Shown here: positions 16,322-23,818 of the stretch, one piece after another
How positions within the stretch are numbered: position 1 is the stretch's first letter
Layout of the letters: the number at the start of each line of letters is the position of its first letter
Source: Hanstruepera marina
GTDB lineage: Bacteria > Bacteroidota > Bacteroidia > Flavobacteriales > Flavobacteriaceae
Direction: 5' to 3'
DNA length: 64,000 bases
Assembly (NCBI RefSeq): GCF_019880635.1
Contig: NZ_JAINVX010000004.1
Location: 124,001 to 188,000 of the forward strand
The notes under the pieces: model-generated
The model's database searches: none
What the model was told of the DNA's origin: nothing
Seen by the model: the letters and a program-made list of their open reading frames with translations, nothing else
Position numbers and translations under genes: made by a program

Positions 16322-17026
16322 ATGAAAAAATCAATATTCTCTTTAATAGTCATTCTTTTATTATTTGGTTGTGAAAATAAATCAACAATTGAAGGATTAT
16401 GGATTATTAAATCGGTAAAGGTGGGAAAGGAAGAAATGACCCCAAATGCAAGATGGACTCGTTTTAATTCCGATTTAACACAAGAATCAGGCAATGGAAG
16501 ATTTCAACATTCATACGGGACTTGGAATTTGGATAAAAAATCAAATGAGTTATCAATAATAAACGCAAACGGATTAGAGGATTTAAATGATCCCTTTGTG
16601 ATATCGATTAATGAAAATGAAATGATTTGGGAGAGAACTGAAGAAGGACAAAACATCAAAGTCACTTTAGAACGTTCATCTAAACTTCCAGAAACATATG
16701 GTGATAAAATACTTGGGCTTTGGAAATTAGAAAAAGTAGTAAGTAATGGCAATTATTTTGAGGAATCGGATAAAAAAGAAATTAACGGTTATATATTTTT
16801 TAGATGGGACAGACGATTTGTTATAGAGTCTGAAAAAGGAAGAGTAAATGGGGTTTATAATGTTCATGGACATAAACCTGAAGTTGAATTAATTCCATAT
16901 GGGGACCAAGTCAAAAGAGATTTTTGGAAGATTCAATTTGAGGAGAACCTGATAACTTTAAGGCTCTTGAATTCTGACACGACAGTAATAAGACAGTTTA
17001 GAAGAATTAATAAGTTTCCTAACTAA
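16322..17026 (+). CDS. Two-repeat lipocalin-like lipoprotein, unknown function
   Basis: 234 residues with a lipobox (LLFGC, Cys at about 17). Two similar beta-rich units begin with IEGLWIIKSVKVG (about 24) and ILGLWKLEKVVSNG (about 131), the 'GxWxLxxV' opening of lipocalin-like domains. Each ends with strands rich in Ile/Arg. It is the single gene of the cassette between S6 and S7 and starts 23 nt after the boundary. Probably an envelope lipoprotein. No enzymatic motif is seen. Confidence 0.7.
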   Translation: MKKSIFSLIVILLLFGCENKSTIEGLWIIKSVKVGKEEMTPNARWTRFNSDLTQESGNGRFQHSYGTWNLDKKSNELSIINANGLEDLNDPFVISINENEMIWERTEEGQNIKVTLERSSKLPETYGDKILGLWKLEKVVSNGNYFEESDKKEINGYIFFRWDRRFVIESEKGRVNGVYNVHGHKPEVELIPYGDQVKRDFWKIQFEENLITLRLLNSDTTVIRQFRRINKFPN

Positions 17027-17031
17027 AAAAA

Positions 17032-17170
17032 CTACCTACAACAATGGCTATAAGTAATTGCTTGTTCTCGCCTACTTTGGAAATTCCTGCGGAATTTCCA
17101 ACTTGGTGTGTACTTGCAAAGTTAAGTGCTAAACCACGCAACGAAATCATAGCCGAGACCGTTATGTACA
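17032..17170. repeat. attC-like palindromic site S7
   Basis: Left arm CTACCTACAAC (17032-17042), AAT, GGCTATAAG, then TTGCTTG, a TGGAAATTCC/GGAATTTCCA hairpin, GCAACG, CATAGCC, a 6-nt spacer GAGACC and right arm GTTATGTACA (17161-17170). The interior is nearly the same as S8, and the whole second half from GAATTTCC to the GTT is identical between them. The flanking arms of the two sites differ, which is the cassette signature. Confidence 0.75.
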
Positions 17171-17202
17171 AGTCAAACAAAACAACATAGAAACATTAAG
17201 TA

Positions 17203-18807
17203 ATGAACAAACCTTATTACCTTACTCTTCTCATCTCTCTTTTATTTATTTCAATTTTCACTTTTCCAATTTCAGCTCAAAATAATAATGGAAAAGAACT
17301 TATTGCTGGGGAAAAAATTGACAAGACTATTTCTGCACTAGACGAACATACTTATACTGTTGAATTAGAAAACGGAATGGCAATAGTTGGAGAAGTTCTT
17401 CAAAAAGGAATAGACCTTGTAATTGATGTCTATAGACCAAATGGCGAACTTCTAAAACAAATTGATAGTCCAAACGGAACAAATGGAGTTGAACCTATTG
17501 ATATTACTTCAGTTGAATCGGGAGAATATAAATTGATAGTTCATACTCTAGATAAAAACGTAAAAAAAGGAACGTACACTTTGACTACTAAAAAAATCTT
17601 AAGTTTATCAGACAACACCAAGCGTATTACAAAAAAAGAGCTGCCAACAAAGACATTATACAACTTATGGGAATCTTCGCTAACTGATAAAAATGCCATA
17701 GACACCTTCATTGCCAAGCAAACAGACAAACATATTATAGAACCAATTGAAGGGAATGACACAGATATGTTGGTTACATACTTTTGCATACCTAATGATA
17801 ATACTGAGTATGTAATGTTAAGTGGCGGTCCTGATTTTTTGGGATTAAGATTTCAGCGATTACCAAACTCAAAACTTCATTTTGTAACGCAGAGAGTTCC
17901 TAAAGACGCTCGATTCAATTACGGGTTCAATTATTTCAATCTAGATAAAGCTGGGCCCCATAATGAAATTGAATCAAGGAATATAGAGCACGCTTATGAT
18001 GGAACAGTTGAGATGCCAAATGCACCCAAGCAAATTTACATTGGTGAAAGAGAAAATGTAGCTAAAGGAAAAGTACTACCAACTTCAATTAAAAGTAAAA
18101 TTTTAAATGAAGAAAGAAAAATCACAATACATACACCAGCTAATTATAATCCAAAACAAGCACATAATTTAGTAATAATATTTGATGGAGAATCATATGG
18201 TGCAAGGTTAAATCGAAGGTCGAGAATTCCAACACCTACAATTATGGATAATCTTATAGTAGACAACAAAATAGAACCTACTGTGACGGTTTTAGTTTGG
18301 AATCTTGGAAAGCGAGGTCAAGATTTAATTAGTAAAAATTTTGGAGATTTTATTGCAACCGAACTTATTCCTTGGGTTCGTTCAAAATACAACATTCATA
18401 CTACATCAGATAAGATAATATTAGCAGGTTCAAGTCGAGGTGGTTTTGCTGCTAGTTTCATTGCCCTTAATCATTCAGATATTATAGGAAATGTTCTTTC
18501 GCAATCTGGTTCCTATTGGATTAAAGGCTCGAATAATGAAAATCACTGGATTTATCCTGAAGATAATGGTAAACTTATAAATGCATATATGAATAGTGAA
18601 CGTCTACCCATAAAATTTTATATGGACGTAGGACTTTATGATGCAGGAGCTTCTATGCTTGGAATGAATAGACAGTTTCGAGATATTCTTAAAGTAAAAG
18701 GTTATGATGTGGATTATCAAGAATTTAAAGGAGGACACAACTATGTGAATTGGCGTGGAACTCTTTCTGACGGATTGATATCTTTAATTGGAATAAAAGA
18801 AAAATAA
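17203..18807 (+). CDS. Exported enterochelin-esterase-like alpha/beta hydrolase with N-terminal PPC-like domain
   Basis: 534 residues. Signal peptide 1-25 (PISAQ). Residues about 30-128 form a beta-sandwich resembling the bacterial pre-peptidase C-terminal (PPC) fold. About 150-270 resembles the substrate-recognition domain of Fes-type esterases. About 275-534 is the esterase: GSSRGG places the nucleophile at S411, the acid is probably D473 or D478 in YMDVGLYD, and the His is in GGHNYVNW (about 510). It probably hydrolyses ester bonds of a siderophore, xylan acetyl or other small ester in the periplasm; the substrate is unknown. It is the sole gene between sites S7 and S8. Confidence 0.8.
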   Translation: MNKPYYLTLLISLLFISIFTFPISAQNNNGKELIAGEKIDKTISALDEHTYTVELENGMAIVGEVLQKGIDLVIDVYRPNGELLKQIDSPNGTNGVEPIDITSVESGEYKLIVHTLDKNVKKGTYTLTTKKILSLSDNTKRITKKELPTKTLYNLWESSLTDKNAIDTFIAKQTDKHIIEPIEGNDTDMLVTYFCIPNDNTEYVMLSGGPDFLGLRFQRLPNSKLHFVTQRVPKDARFNYGFNYFNLDKAGPHNEIESRNIEHAYDGTVEMPNAPKQIYIGERENVAKGKVLPTSIKSKILNEERKITIHTPANYNPKQAHNLVIIFDGESYGARLNRRSRIPTPTIMDNLIVDNKIEPTVTVLVWNLGKRGQDLISKNFGDFIATELIPWVRSKYNIHTTSDKIILAGSSRGGFAASFIALNHSDIIGNVLSQSGSYWIKGSNNENHWIYPEDNGKLINAYMNSERLPIKFYMDVGLYDAGASMLGMNRQFRDILKVKGYDVDYQEFKGGHNYVNWRGTLSDGLISLIGIKEK

Positions 18808-18821
18808 AAACTAATAAAGAC

Positions 18822-18958
18822 CTGTACATAACAATGGCTATAAGCAATTGCTTGTTCTCGCCTACTTCTGAAAATCCTCTCGAATTTCCAACTTGGTGTG
18901 TACTTGCAAAGTTAAGTGCTAAACCACGCAACGAAATCATAGCCGAGACCGTTGGCAA
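18822..18958. repeat. attC-like palindromic site S8
   Basis: Left arm CTGTACATAAC (18822-18832), then the same interior as S7 apart from a small deletion and a few changes around the central hairpin, and right arm GTTGGCAA (18951-18958). The left arm pairs with the right arm of S7 (GTTATGTACA). The following gene starts only 4 nt after the right arm. Confidence 0.75.
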
Positions 18959-18962
18959 CAAT

Positions 18963-19511
18963 ATGAAAAAAGGCATTTTCCATATCATAATTCTTCTAAT
19001 TTTAACTAGTTGTAATAACCAACCTAAAAAAGTGGTGATAGAAACGACCGAATCGATTCAAACGGAAAAAATCGATAGCGTGGTAGATTATCGTGCTGAT
19101 GGAACGATGGAATTTAAAGTCAAAACTCAAAACGGACTGAAAAACGGAAACGGTTATTATTTTGACTCAAATGGAAACGTTATCGGATTTAAACACTTTG
19201 AGAATGACTCTGTGAATGGTTACGGATTAATTTTAAACGAAAACACTTTACGACCGAAATACTTGTATGAATCAAACAACGGAAAACGAGACGGAGTGAT
19301 AATCGAATTCTATGAAAATGGAGTTATTAAAAAGTTCAGAAGTGCCGACATTTTTAATGATAGCCAAACTATCAGGTTTCACGAAAACGGAACAATAAAA
19401 GAAATAGGACAAACAAAAACAGGAAGAGGACACGGAACAGTTTACTATTTCGATGAAAGTGGTAAATTAGAAAAGACTGTGGAATACGAAAATGGGAATA
19501 TTAAAAAATAA
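18963..19511 (+). CDS. YwqK-type MORN-repeat lipoprotein
   Basis: 182 residues starting at ATG 18963. The longer in-frame start at 18834 lies inside the palindromic site and is rejected. Lipobox LTSC (Cys about 16). The body is MORN-like repeats of the YwqK type: GNGYYFDSNGNV, DGVIIEFYENGVIKKF, IRFHENGTIKEIG and GTVYYFDESGKLEK. Database names often call this 'toxin-antitoxin system YwqK family antitoxin', but there is no toxin-like neighbour, and with a lipoprotein signal an envelope role is more likely. It is the last gene of the array; its downstream site is only a half-site. Confidence 0.8.
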   Translation: MKKGIFHIIILLILTSCNNQPKKVVIETTESIQTEKIDSVVDYRADGTMEFKVKTQNGLKNGNGYYFDSNGNVIGFKHFENDSVNGYGLILNENTLRPKYLYESNNGKRDGVIIEFYENGVIKKFRSADIFNDSQTIRFHENGTIKEIGQTKTGRGHGTVYYFDESGKLEKTVEYENGNIKK

Positions 19512-19514
19512 TAA

Positions 19515-19545
19515 ACTACTTCCAACAATGTGTAACCGCAATTAC
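19515..19545. repeat. Half attC-like site S9 at the array end
   Basis: CTACTTCCAACAATG followed by TGTAACCGCAATTACGG resembles the left half of the other sites (arm ending AAC, then AATG). Its arm, TTCCAAC, is only partly complementary to GTTGGCA at 18951. No right half is found before the tandem repeat, so the site is probably truncated. Confidence 0.4.
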
Positions 19546-19562
19546 GGCTATTCATTCCTGTA

Positions 19563-19751
19563 TTTTTATTGACCATGTTCCACTTTTTATTGACTATGTT
19601 CTACTTTTGATTACCCATTCCAGACTTTTGATTAACCGTTCCAGTCTTTTGATTGGTCGTTCTAGACTTTTGATTGGTCGTTCTAGACTTTTGATTAGTC
19701 GTTCCAGACTTTTGATTACCCATTCCAGTCTTTTGATTAACCACCGCAAAC
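19563..19751. repeat. Nine-unit 21-bp tandem repeat
   Basis: Nine consecutive 21-bp units, consensus TTTTGATT(A/G)(C/G)(C/T)C(A/G)TTC(C/T)AG(A/T)C. The first two units and the last are degenerate. The units at 19647-19667 and 19668-19688 are identical. Because 21 is a multiple of three, several frames stay open through it on both strands, giving low-complexity reading frames that I do not regard as genes. Too short and spacerless for a CRISPR. Confidence 0.9.
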
Positions 19752-19754
19752 TTG

Positions 19755-19925
19755 TCATTCCGCACTTGATGCGGAATCCATATAAGGTCACAGGGTAGAA
19801 GCACAACTACCCACCTTGTCCCGACCTATAGCGTCGGGAGATTCAGCATCTCACAGTCAACAAGCAAACAAACAAATTACTTCGGTCGTACCTCACTTGT
19901 CATTCCTGCGCAGCAGGAACCCGCT
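19755..19925. repeat. Cluster of short REP-like hairpins
   Basis: Three compact stems: ATTCCGCA/TGCGGAAT (19757-19777, 5-nt loop), TCCCGAC/GTCGGGA (19819-19839) and TTCCTGC/GCAGGAA (19903-19919, 3-nt loop). The first and last are each preceded by CTTGTC, the form of dispersed intergenic palindromes common in flavobacterial genomes. Together with the tandem repeat and half-site they fill the 727-nt gap 19512-20238. The stretch 19926-20140 shows no gene I trust. Confidence 0.6.
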
Positions 19926-20145
19926 GTAGTCAGTATAAACAACCAAATACCGTTAAAAATTTTCGAAGCCTTGTAGCAAATTTAGGTATTTGGTTATGGT
20001 TTTTATGGTTAGTGTATAACCATAAAAAATACCTACCTACAGCAAAGGACTTTTTGGTTCGTTTTTGGTCCCTCAAAAATGAACATACAATAAAATACCA
20101 CGACAAACTTGTCATGCAACCAACTAACACCTAAAAACTAAACTT

Positions 20146-20180
20146 TTTGTTTCCACTAACGGTAACTATAATTATATTTG
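20146..20180 (+). promoter_or_regulatory. Bacteroidota-type promoter for ychF
   Basis: TTTG at 20146-20149 and TATATTTG at 20173-20180 (23 nt apart) match the -33/-7 elements. The ychF start lies 58 nt downstream. Spacing is at the long end of the accepted range. Confidence 0.55.
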
Positions 20181-20238
20181 CATCCTGCAAAAACCACTGT
20201 CTAGGTTCTTGCTACTTGAATCTAATTATCTAAAGAAA

Positions 20239-21333
20239 ATGAAAGCAGGTATTGTCGGGTTACCAAACGTAGGAAAGTCTACCTTATTCAATTGTTTAAG
20301 TAATGCCAAAGCGCAAAGTGCCAACTTTCCGTTTTGTACCATTGAGCCCAATATTGGTGTGGTAAACGTACCAGACCCCAGACTTCAAAAATTGGAAGAA
20401 CTCGTTAAACCAGAACGTGTATTGCCAGCAACCGTTGAGATTGTTGATATTGCCGGCTTGGTAAAAGGTGCCAGTAAAGGCGAGGGGCTGGGCAACCAGT
20501 TCTTGGCAAACATCCGCGAGACCGATGCCATTCTACACGTATTGCGTTGTTTTGATAACGACAATATTGTGCATGTAGATGGTAGTGTAAACCCCATACG
20601 CGACAAGGAAACCATTGATATGGAACTCCAATTAAAGGATTTGGAAACTGTAGAGAAAAAGTTAGACAAAGTAAAACGTGCAGCCAAAACAGGTAATAAA
20701 GATGCCCAAAAGGAAGAAGCAGTTTTGTTGCAAATAAAAGCCGGTTTAGAAGAAGGAAGGTCAGTAAGAGCATTGGAGTTTTCTGAAGACGACGATAGAG
20801 ACTTTGTAAAACCAGCACAGTTCATTACCGATAAGCCCGTTATGTACGTGTGTAATGTAGACGAAGGTTCGGCAGTGTCGGGCAACAGCTATGTAGAAAC
20901 CGTTCGCGAAGCCGTTAAGGACGAGCAAGCCGAAGTATTAGTGTTAGCCGTTGGTACCGAAGCCGATATCAACGAACTAGACGATTATGAAGAGCGCCAG
21001 ATGTTCTTGGCAGATATAGGGTTAGATGAACCAGGTTCAGCAAAATTGATTCGTGGAGCCTATAAACTCTTAAATCAGCAAACGTATTTTACGGCAGGTG
21101 TAAAAGAAGTACGTGCTTGGACTGTGGATATAGGAGCAACAGCACCACAGGCGGCAGGCGTGATCCATACCGATTTTGAAAAAGGCTTTATTCGTGCCGA
21201 AGTCATTGCCTACAATGATTATGTGCAATATGGTAGCGAAGCCAAAGTAAAAGAAGCTGGTAAAATGCGCGTAGAAGGAAAAAATTACATTGTAAAAGAT
21301 GGCGATGTCATGCACTTCTTGTTTAATGTATAA
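20239..21333 (+). CDS. ychF: Ribosome-associated ATPase YchF (Obg family)
   Basis: 364 residues, the usual YchF length. P-loop GLPNVGKST (7-15), switch region with [17 protein letters not shown], and an atypical G4 motif (NVDE instead of NKxD), which explains the ATP preference of this family. A C-terminal TGS domain is present ([32 protein letters not shown]). ATG 20239 is chosen because it begins at the conserved [15 protein letters not shown]; the frame also extends to 20209 but without family similarity. The protein binds ribosomes and is involved in stress responses. It marks the resumption of conserved core genome after the accessory region. Confidence 0.96.
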   Translation: MKAGIVGLPNVGKSTLFNCLSNAKAQSANFPFCTIEPNIGVVNVPDPRLQKLEELVKPERVLPATVEIVDIAGLVKGASKGEGLGNQFLANIRETDAILHVLRCFDNDNIVHVDGSVNPIRDKETIDMELQLKDLETVEKKLDKVKRAAKTGNKDAQKEEAVLLQIKAGLEEGRSVRALEFSEDDDRDFVKPAQFITDKPVMYVCNVDEGSAVSGNSYVETVREAVKDEQAEVLVLAVGTEADINELDDYEERQMFLADIGLDEPGSAKLIRGAYKLLNQQTYFTAGVKEVRAWTVDIGATAPQAAGVIHTDFEKGFIRAEVIAYNDYVQYGSEAKVKEAGKMRVEGKNYIVKDGDVMHFLFNV

Positions 21334-21354
21334 ATTACAAATAAAAAATTAAAT

Positions 21355-21392
21355 AAAAGGCCAATGTTCTCAACAAACACTGGCTTTTTTTG
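21355..21392 (+). terminator. Rho-independent terminator after ychF
   Basis: AAAAGGCCAATGTT pairs with AACACTGGCTTTTT with one A-C mismatch and one G-T pair, followed by a T7 run. It lies 20 nt after the stop. Confidence 0.75.
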
Positions 21393-21473
21393 TTAATTAC
21401 TTTAGTAAAATCGGGTTTCATTTTTTAAAGTGAAAATGTATATTAGCAAGGTCTCAAAAAATGCACCCACATA

Positions 21474-23330
21474 ATGGCTAAAGAAACCAAATACACCGAA
21501 GATAATATACGTTCACTCGATTGGAAAGAACATATCCGTATGCGTCCTGGTATGTATATCGGGAAATTGGGTGACGGCTCTTCTGCAGACGATGGTATTT
21601 ATATCCTGATTAAAGAGGTTTTAGACAACTCTATTGACGAATACGTTATGGGAGCTGGAAAAACTATTGAAATATCAGTTCATGGCAACAAAGTAACCGT
21701 TCGTGATTATGGACGTGGTATTCCGCTAGGAAAAGTGGTTGATGTAGTTTCTAAAATGAACACTGGTGGGAAGTACGATAGTAAAGCGTTTAAGAAATCA
21801 GTCGGACTTAATGGTGTAGGTACTAAAGCGGTAAATGCTTTGTCAACCTATTTTAGGGTAGAATCGACGCGTGATAATAAGTCGGCTTCAGCAGAGTTTG
21901 AATTGGGTAATTTAACCAATCAAGAAGTTTTAGAGGAAACCACACGTAGAAAAGGAACTAAAGTATCTTTTGTGCCTGATGAAACCATTTTTAAAAACTA
22001 CAAGTTTCGTAATGAGTATATTGTTAAGATGCTCAAAAACTATGTGTACCTTAATCCAGGTTTAACCATAGTTTTTAACGGCGAAAAGTATTATAGCGAA
22101 AATGGTCTAAAAGACTTATTAAGCGAAAACATTAAGGAAACCGATTTGCTGTACCCTATCATTCATTTAAAAGGTGATGATATAGAAGTGGCTTTAACAC
22201 ACAGTAAAACCCAGTATTCCGAAGAATACCATTCGTTTGTAAACGGACAAAACACCACACAAGGTGGAACACATTTAGCGGCTTTTCGTGAAGCATTGGT
22301 AAAAACGCTACGCGAGTTCTATGGCAAAAACTACGATGCATCAGATGTTCGTAAGTCAGTCGTTTCTGCTGTATCCATTAAGGTTATGGAGCCAGTATTT
22401 GAGAGTCAGACCAAAACCAAACTGGGGTCAACTGATATGGGTGGTGATTTGCCAACTGTAAGGACTTACATCAATGATTTTGTAAAAACACACCTCGATA
22501 ATTACTTACATAAAAATCCAGATGCTGCTGAAAAGATTCAGCGTAAAATCATGCAAGCCGAGCGTGAGCGTAAAGAACTGTCTGGTATCAGAAAACTAGC
22601 GAAGGATCGTGCTAAAAAAGCGAGTCTGCACAATAAAAAATTACGCGATTGTCGCGTGCATTTTGGTGATACTAAAAACGAACGCAATCTGGAGACCACA
22701 CTATTTATTACGGAAGGCGATTCGGCTTCAGGGAGTATAACAAAATCTCGTGATGTGAATACGCAAGCCGTATTTAGTTTAAAAGGAAAGCCTTTAAACT
22801 GCTATGGCTTAAGTAAGAAAATTGTGTATGAAAACGAAGAATTCAATCTTCTGCAAGCGGCATTGAATATTGAAGAATCACTTGAGGATTTACGGTACAA
22901 TAACGTCGTCATAGCTACCGATGCCGATGTAGACGGTATGCATATTCGTTTGTTGCTGATTACGTTTTTCCTTCAATTTTTCCCTGAACTGATAAAAGAA
23001 GGTCATTTGTACATTTTGCAAACACCTTTGTTTAGGGTTCGCAACAAAAAGAAAACCATTTACTGCTATTCAGAAGAAGAGCGCTTAAATGCTATAGAGG
23101 AATTAAAGCCCAAGCCAGAAATTACCCGATTTAAAGGGTTAGGTGAAATTTCACCGGATGAATTCAAGCATTTTATAGGTGAAGATATTCGCCTAGACCC
23201 TGTAATGCTCGACGACAACATGTCAATTGATGAATTGTTGCAGTTTTATATGGGTAAAAACACACCAGACCGTCAAGAGTTTATAATTAACAACTTAAAA
23301 GTGGAGTTAGATTTAGTTGAGGATAATTAA
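21474..23330 (+). CDS. parE: DNA topoisomerase IV subunit B
   Basis: 618-residue ATPase subunit of topoisomerase IV, which decatenates sister chromosomes. GHKL ATP-binding motifs: [10 protein letters not shown] (about 43-52), YGRGIPLGK (about 82-90) and [12 protein letters not shown]. The transducer domain comes next, then TOPRIM with [11 protein letters not shown] and [12 protein letters not shown] (metal-binding acidic residues). Length and the short C-terminus fit ParE rather than GyrB. It is the first gene of a three-gene coupled operon; its stop overlaps the next start (TAATG). Confidence 0.93.
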   Translation: MAKETKYTEDNIRSLDWKEHIRMRPGMYIGKLGDGSSADDGIYILIKEVLDNSIDEYVMGAGKTIEISVHGNKVTVRDYGRGIPLGKVVDVVSKMNTGGKYDSKAFKKSVGLNGVGTKAVNALSTYFRVESTRDNKSASAEFELGNLTNQEVLEETTRRKGTKVSFVPDETIFKNYKFRNEYIVKMLKNYVYLNPGLTIVFNGEKYYSENGLKDLLSENIKETDLLYPIIHLKGDDIEVALTHSKTQYSEEYHSFVNGQNTTQGGTHLAAFREALVKTLREFYGKNYDASDVRKSVVSAVSIKVMEPVFESQTKTKLGSTDMGGDLPTVRTYINDFVKTHLDNYLHKNPDAAEKIQRKIMQAERERKELSGIRKLAKDRAKKASLHNKKLRDCRVHFGDTKNERNLETTLFITEGDSASGSITKSRDVNTQAVFSLKGKPLNCYGLSKKIVYENEEFNLLQAALNIEESLEDLRYNNVVIATDADVDGMHIRLLLITFFLQFFPELIKEGHLYILQTPLFRVRNKKKTIYCYSEEERLNAIEELKPKPEITRFKGLGEISPDEFKHFIGEDIRLDPVMLDDNMSIDELLQFYMGKNTPDRQEFIINNLKVELDLVEDN

Positions 23331-23818
23331 TGAGGACGAACAACGCTAAAGTTAAAAATGTAATTATATCGGTATATTTTATACTGATTGTCTTGGCTAT
23401 ACTTTTGGTGACAGTTTTTAGCGCATTTAAAGACATGACCGATAATCCATTAACAGCATTTTTAATTATATTATTAATATTGGCAGCTTTGTTTTTTGTT
23501 ATTCATTGGATAGCCAAATATTTTGAATATGATAGTGATGGTTTAAAAGTGGTCATAACCAACAAAGGGTTATTGCTCTCTGATTACTTTAACTATCGTG
23601 AACATACTATAGAATTTGAAAAAGATAGGTTGTCCGGTTTTAAAATCCACAATTATTTAATTTACAGAGAATTAGTTTTATACATTAAAAACAAAAAACA
23701 TGACCATGTTAAAAAAGAACGTTTCAACGTTACTTTGGTCGCTAGAAAAAAGCGCAAATACATGAAACAATCTTTGAGTAAAATGGTTAAACACAATAGA
23801 AAAGCCTACAATTCATGA
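23330..23818 (+). CDS. Membrane protein encoded between parE and parC
   Basis: 162 residues with two membrane segments (about 10-32 and 43-63), then a basic soluble tail (KKHDHVKKERFNV, RKKRKYMKQS). Start overlaps the parE stop by one base, and stop overlaps the parC start by 4 nt (ATGA), so translation of the three is coupled. I do not recognise a family; the PH-like strand pattern after the membrane hairpin (LKVVITNKGLLLSDYFNYREHTI is beta-rich) resembles bacterial membrane PH-type domains. Function unknown. Its fixed position in the topoisomerase IV operon suggests a link to it. Confidence 0.8.
   Translation: MRTNNAKVKNVIISVYFILIVLAILLVTVFSAFKDMTDNPLTAFLIILLILAALFFVIHWIAKYFEYDSDGLKVVITNKGLLLSDYFNYREHTIEFEKDRLSGFKIHNYLIYRELVLYIKNKKHDHVKKERFNVTLVARKKRKYMKQSLSKMVKHNRKAYNS

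Larger units (their letters stand above)
6679..19545 (+). mobile_element. Candidate integrase-less gene-cassette array (CALIN-like)
   Basis: All genes here point the same way and are separated by palindromic repeats at 6679, 8245, 11848, 14986, 15825, 16022, 17032, 18822 and (half-site) 19515. The short sequence after GTT at the right end of one repeat is complementary to the sequence before AAC at the left end of the next repeat. Examples are GTTGTAGGTA at 11977 with TACCTACAGC at 14987, GTTGTGGGCA at 15113 with TGCCCACAAC at 15825, and GTTATGTACA at 17161 with TGTACATAAC at 18823. In integrons this happens because each cassette carries both outer halves of its own attC site. No integrase lies in the window. 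The left boundary is uncertain and may include more of the DUF6090 cluster. Confidence 0.6.

Noticed and set aside
18834-18962. N-terminal extension of the YwqK-type gene
   Set aside because: The extra 43 codons translate the palindromic site S8, and the lipoprotein signal begins at 18963.
18963-19511. Toxin-antitoxin system
   Set aside because: Only the database nickname of the YwqK family suggests it; there is no toxin gene adjacent and the product carries a lipoprotein signal.
6679-19545. Palindromic repeats as simple rho-independent terminators
   Set aside because: They lack T runs, are 120-145 bp long, and their outer arms match the neighbouring site rather than themselves in most cases.
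19563-19751. Possible CRISPR array
   Set aside because: The repeats are directly adjacent with no spacers, and no cas genes are present.
19563-19806. Low-complexity reading frames of 63-70 codons on both strands
   Set aside because: They arise from the 21-bp tandem repeat, whose length is divisible by three, giving repeated IKSLER- and NQKSGT-type peptides with no start context or family.
20385-20885. Long minus-strand frames over ychF (166 and 137 codons)
   Set aside because: Antisense shadows of a strongly conserved gene; rich in Ser/Cys/His with no domain.
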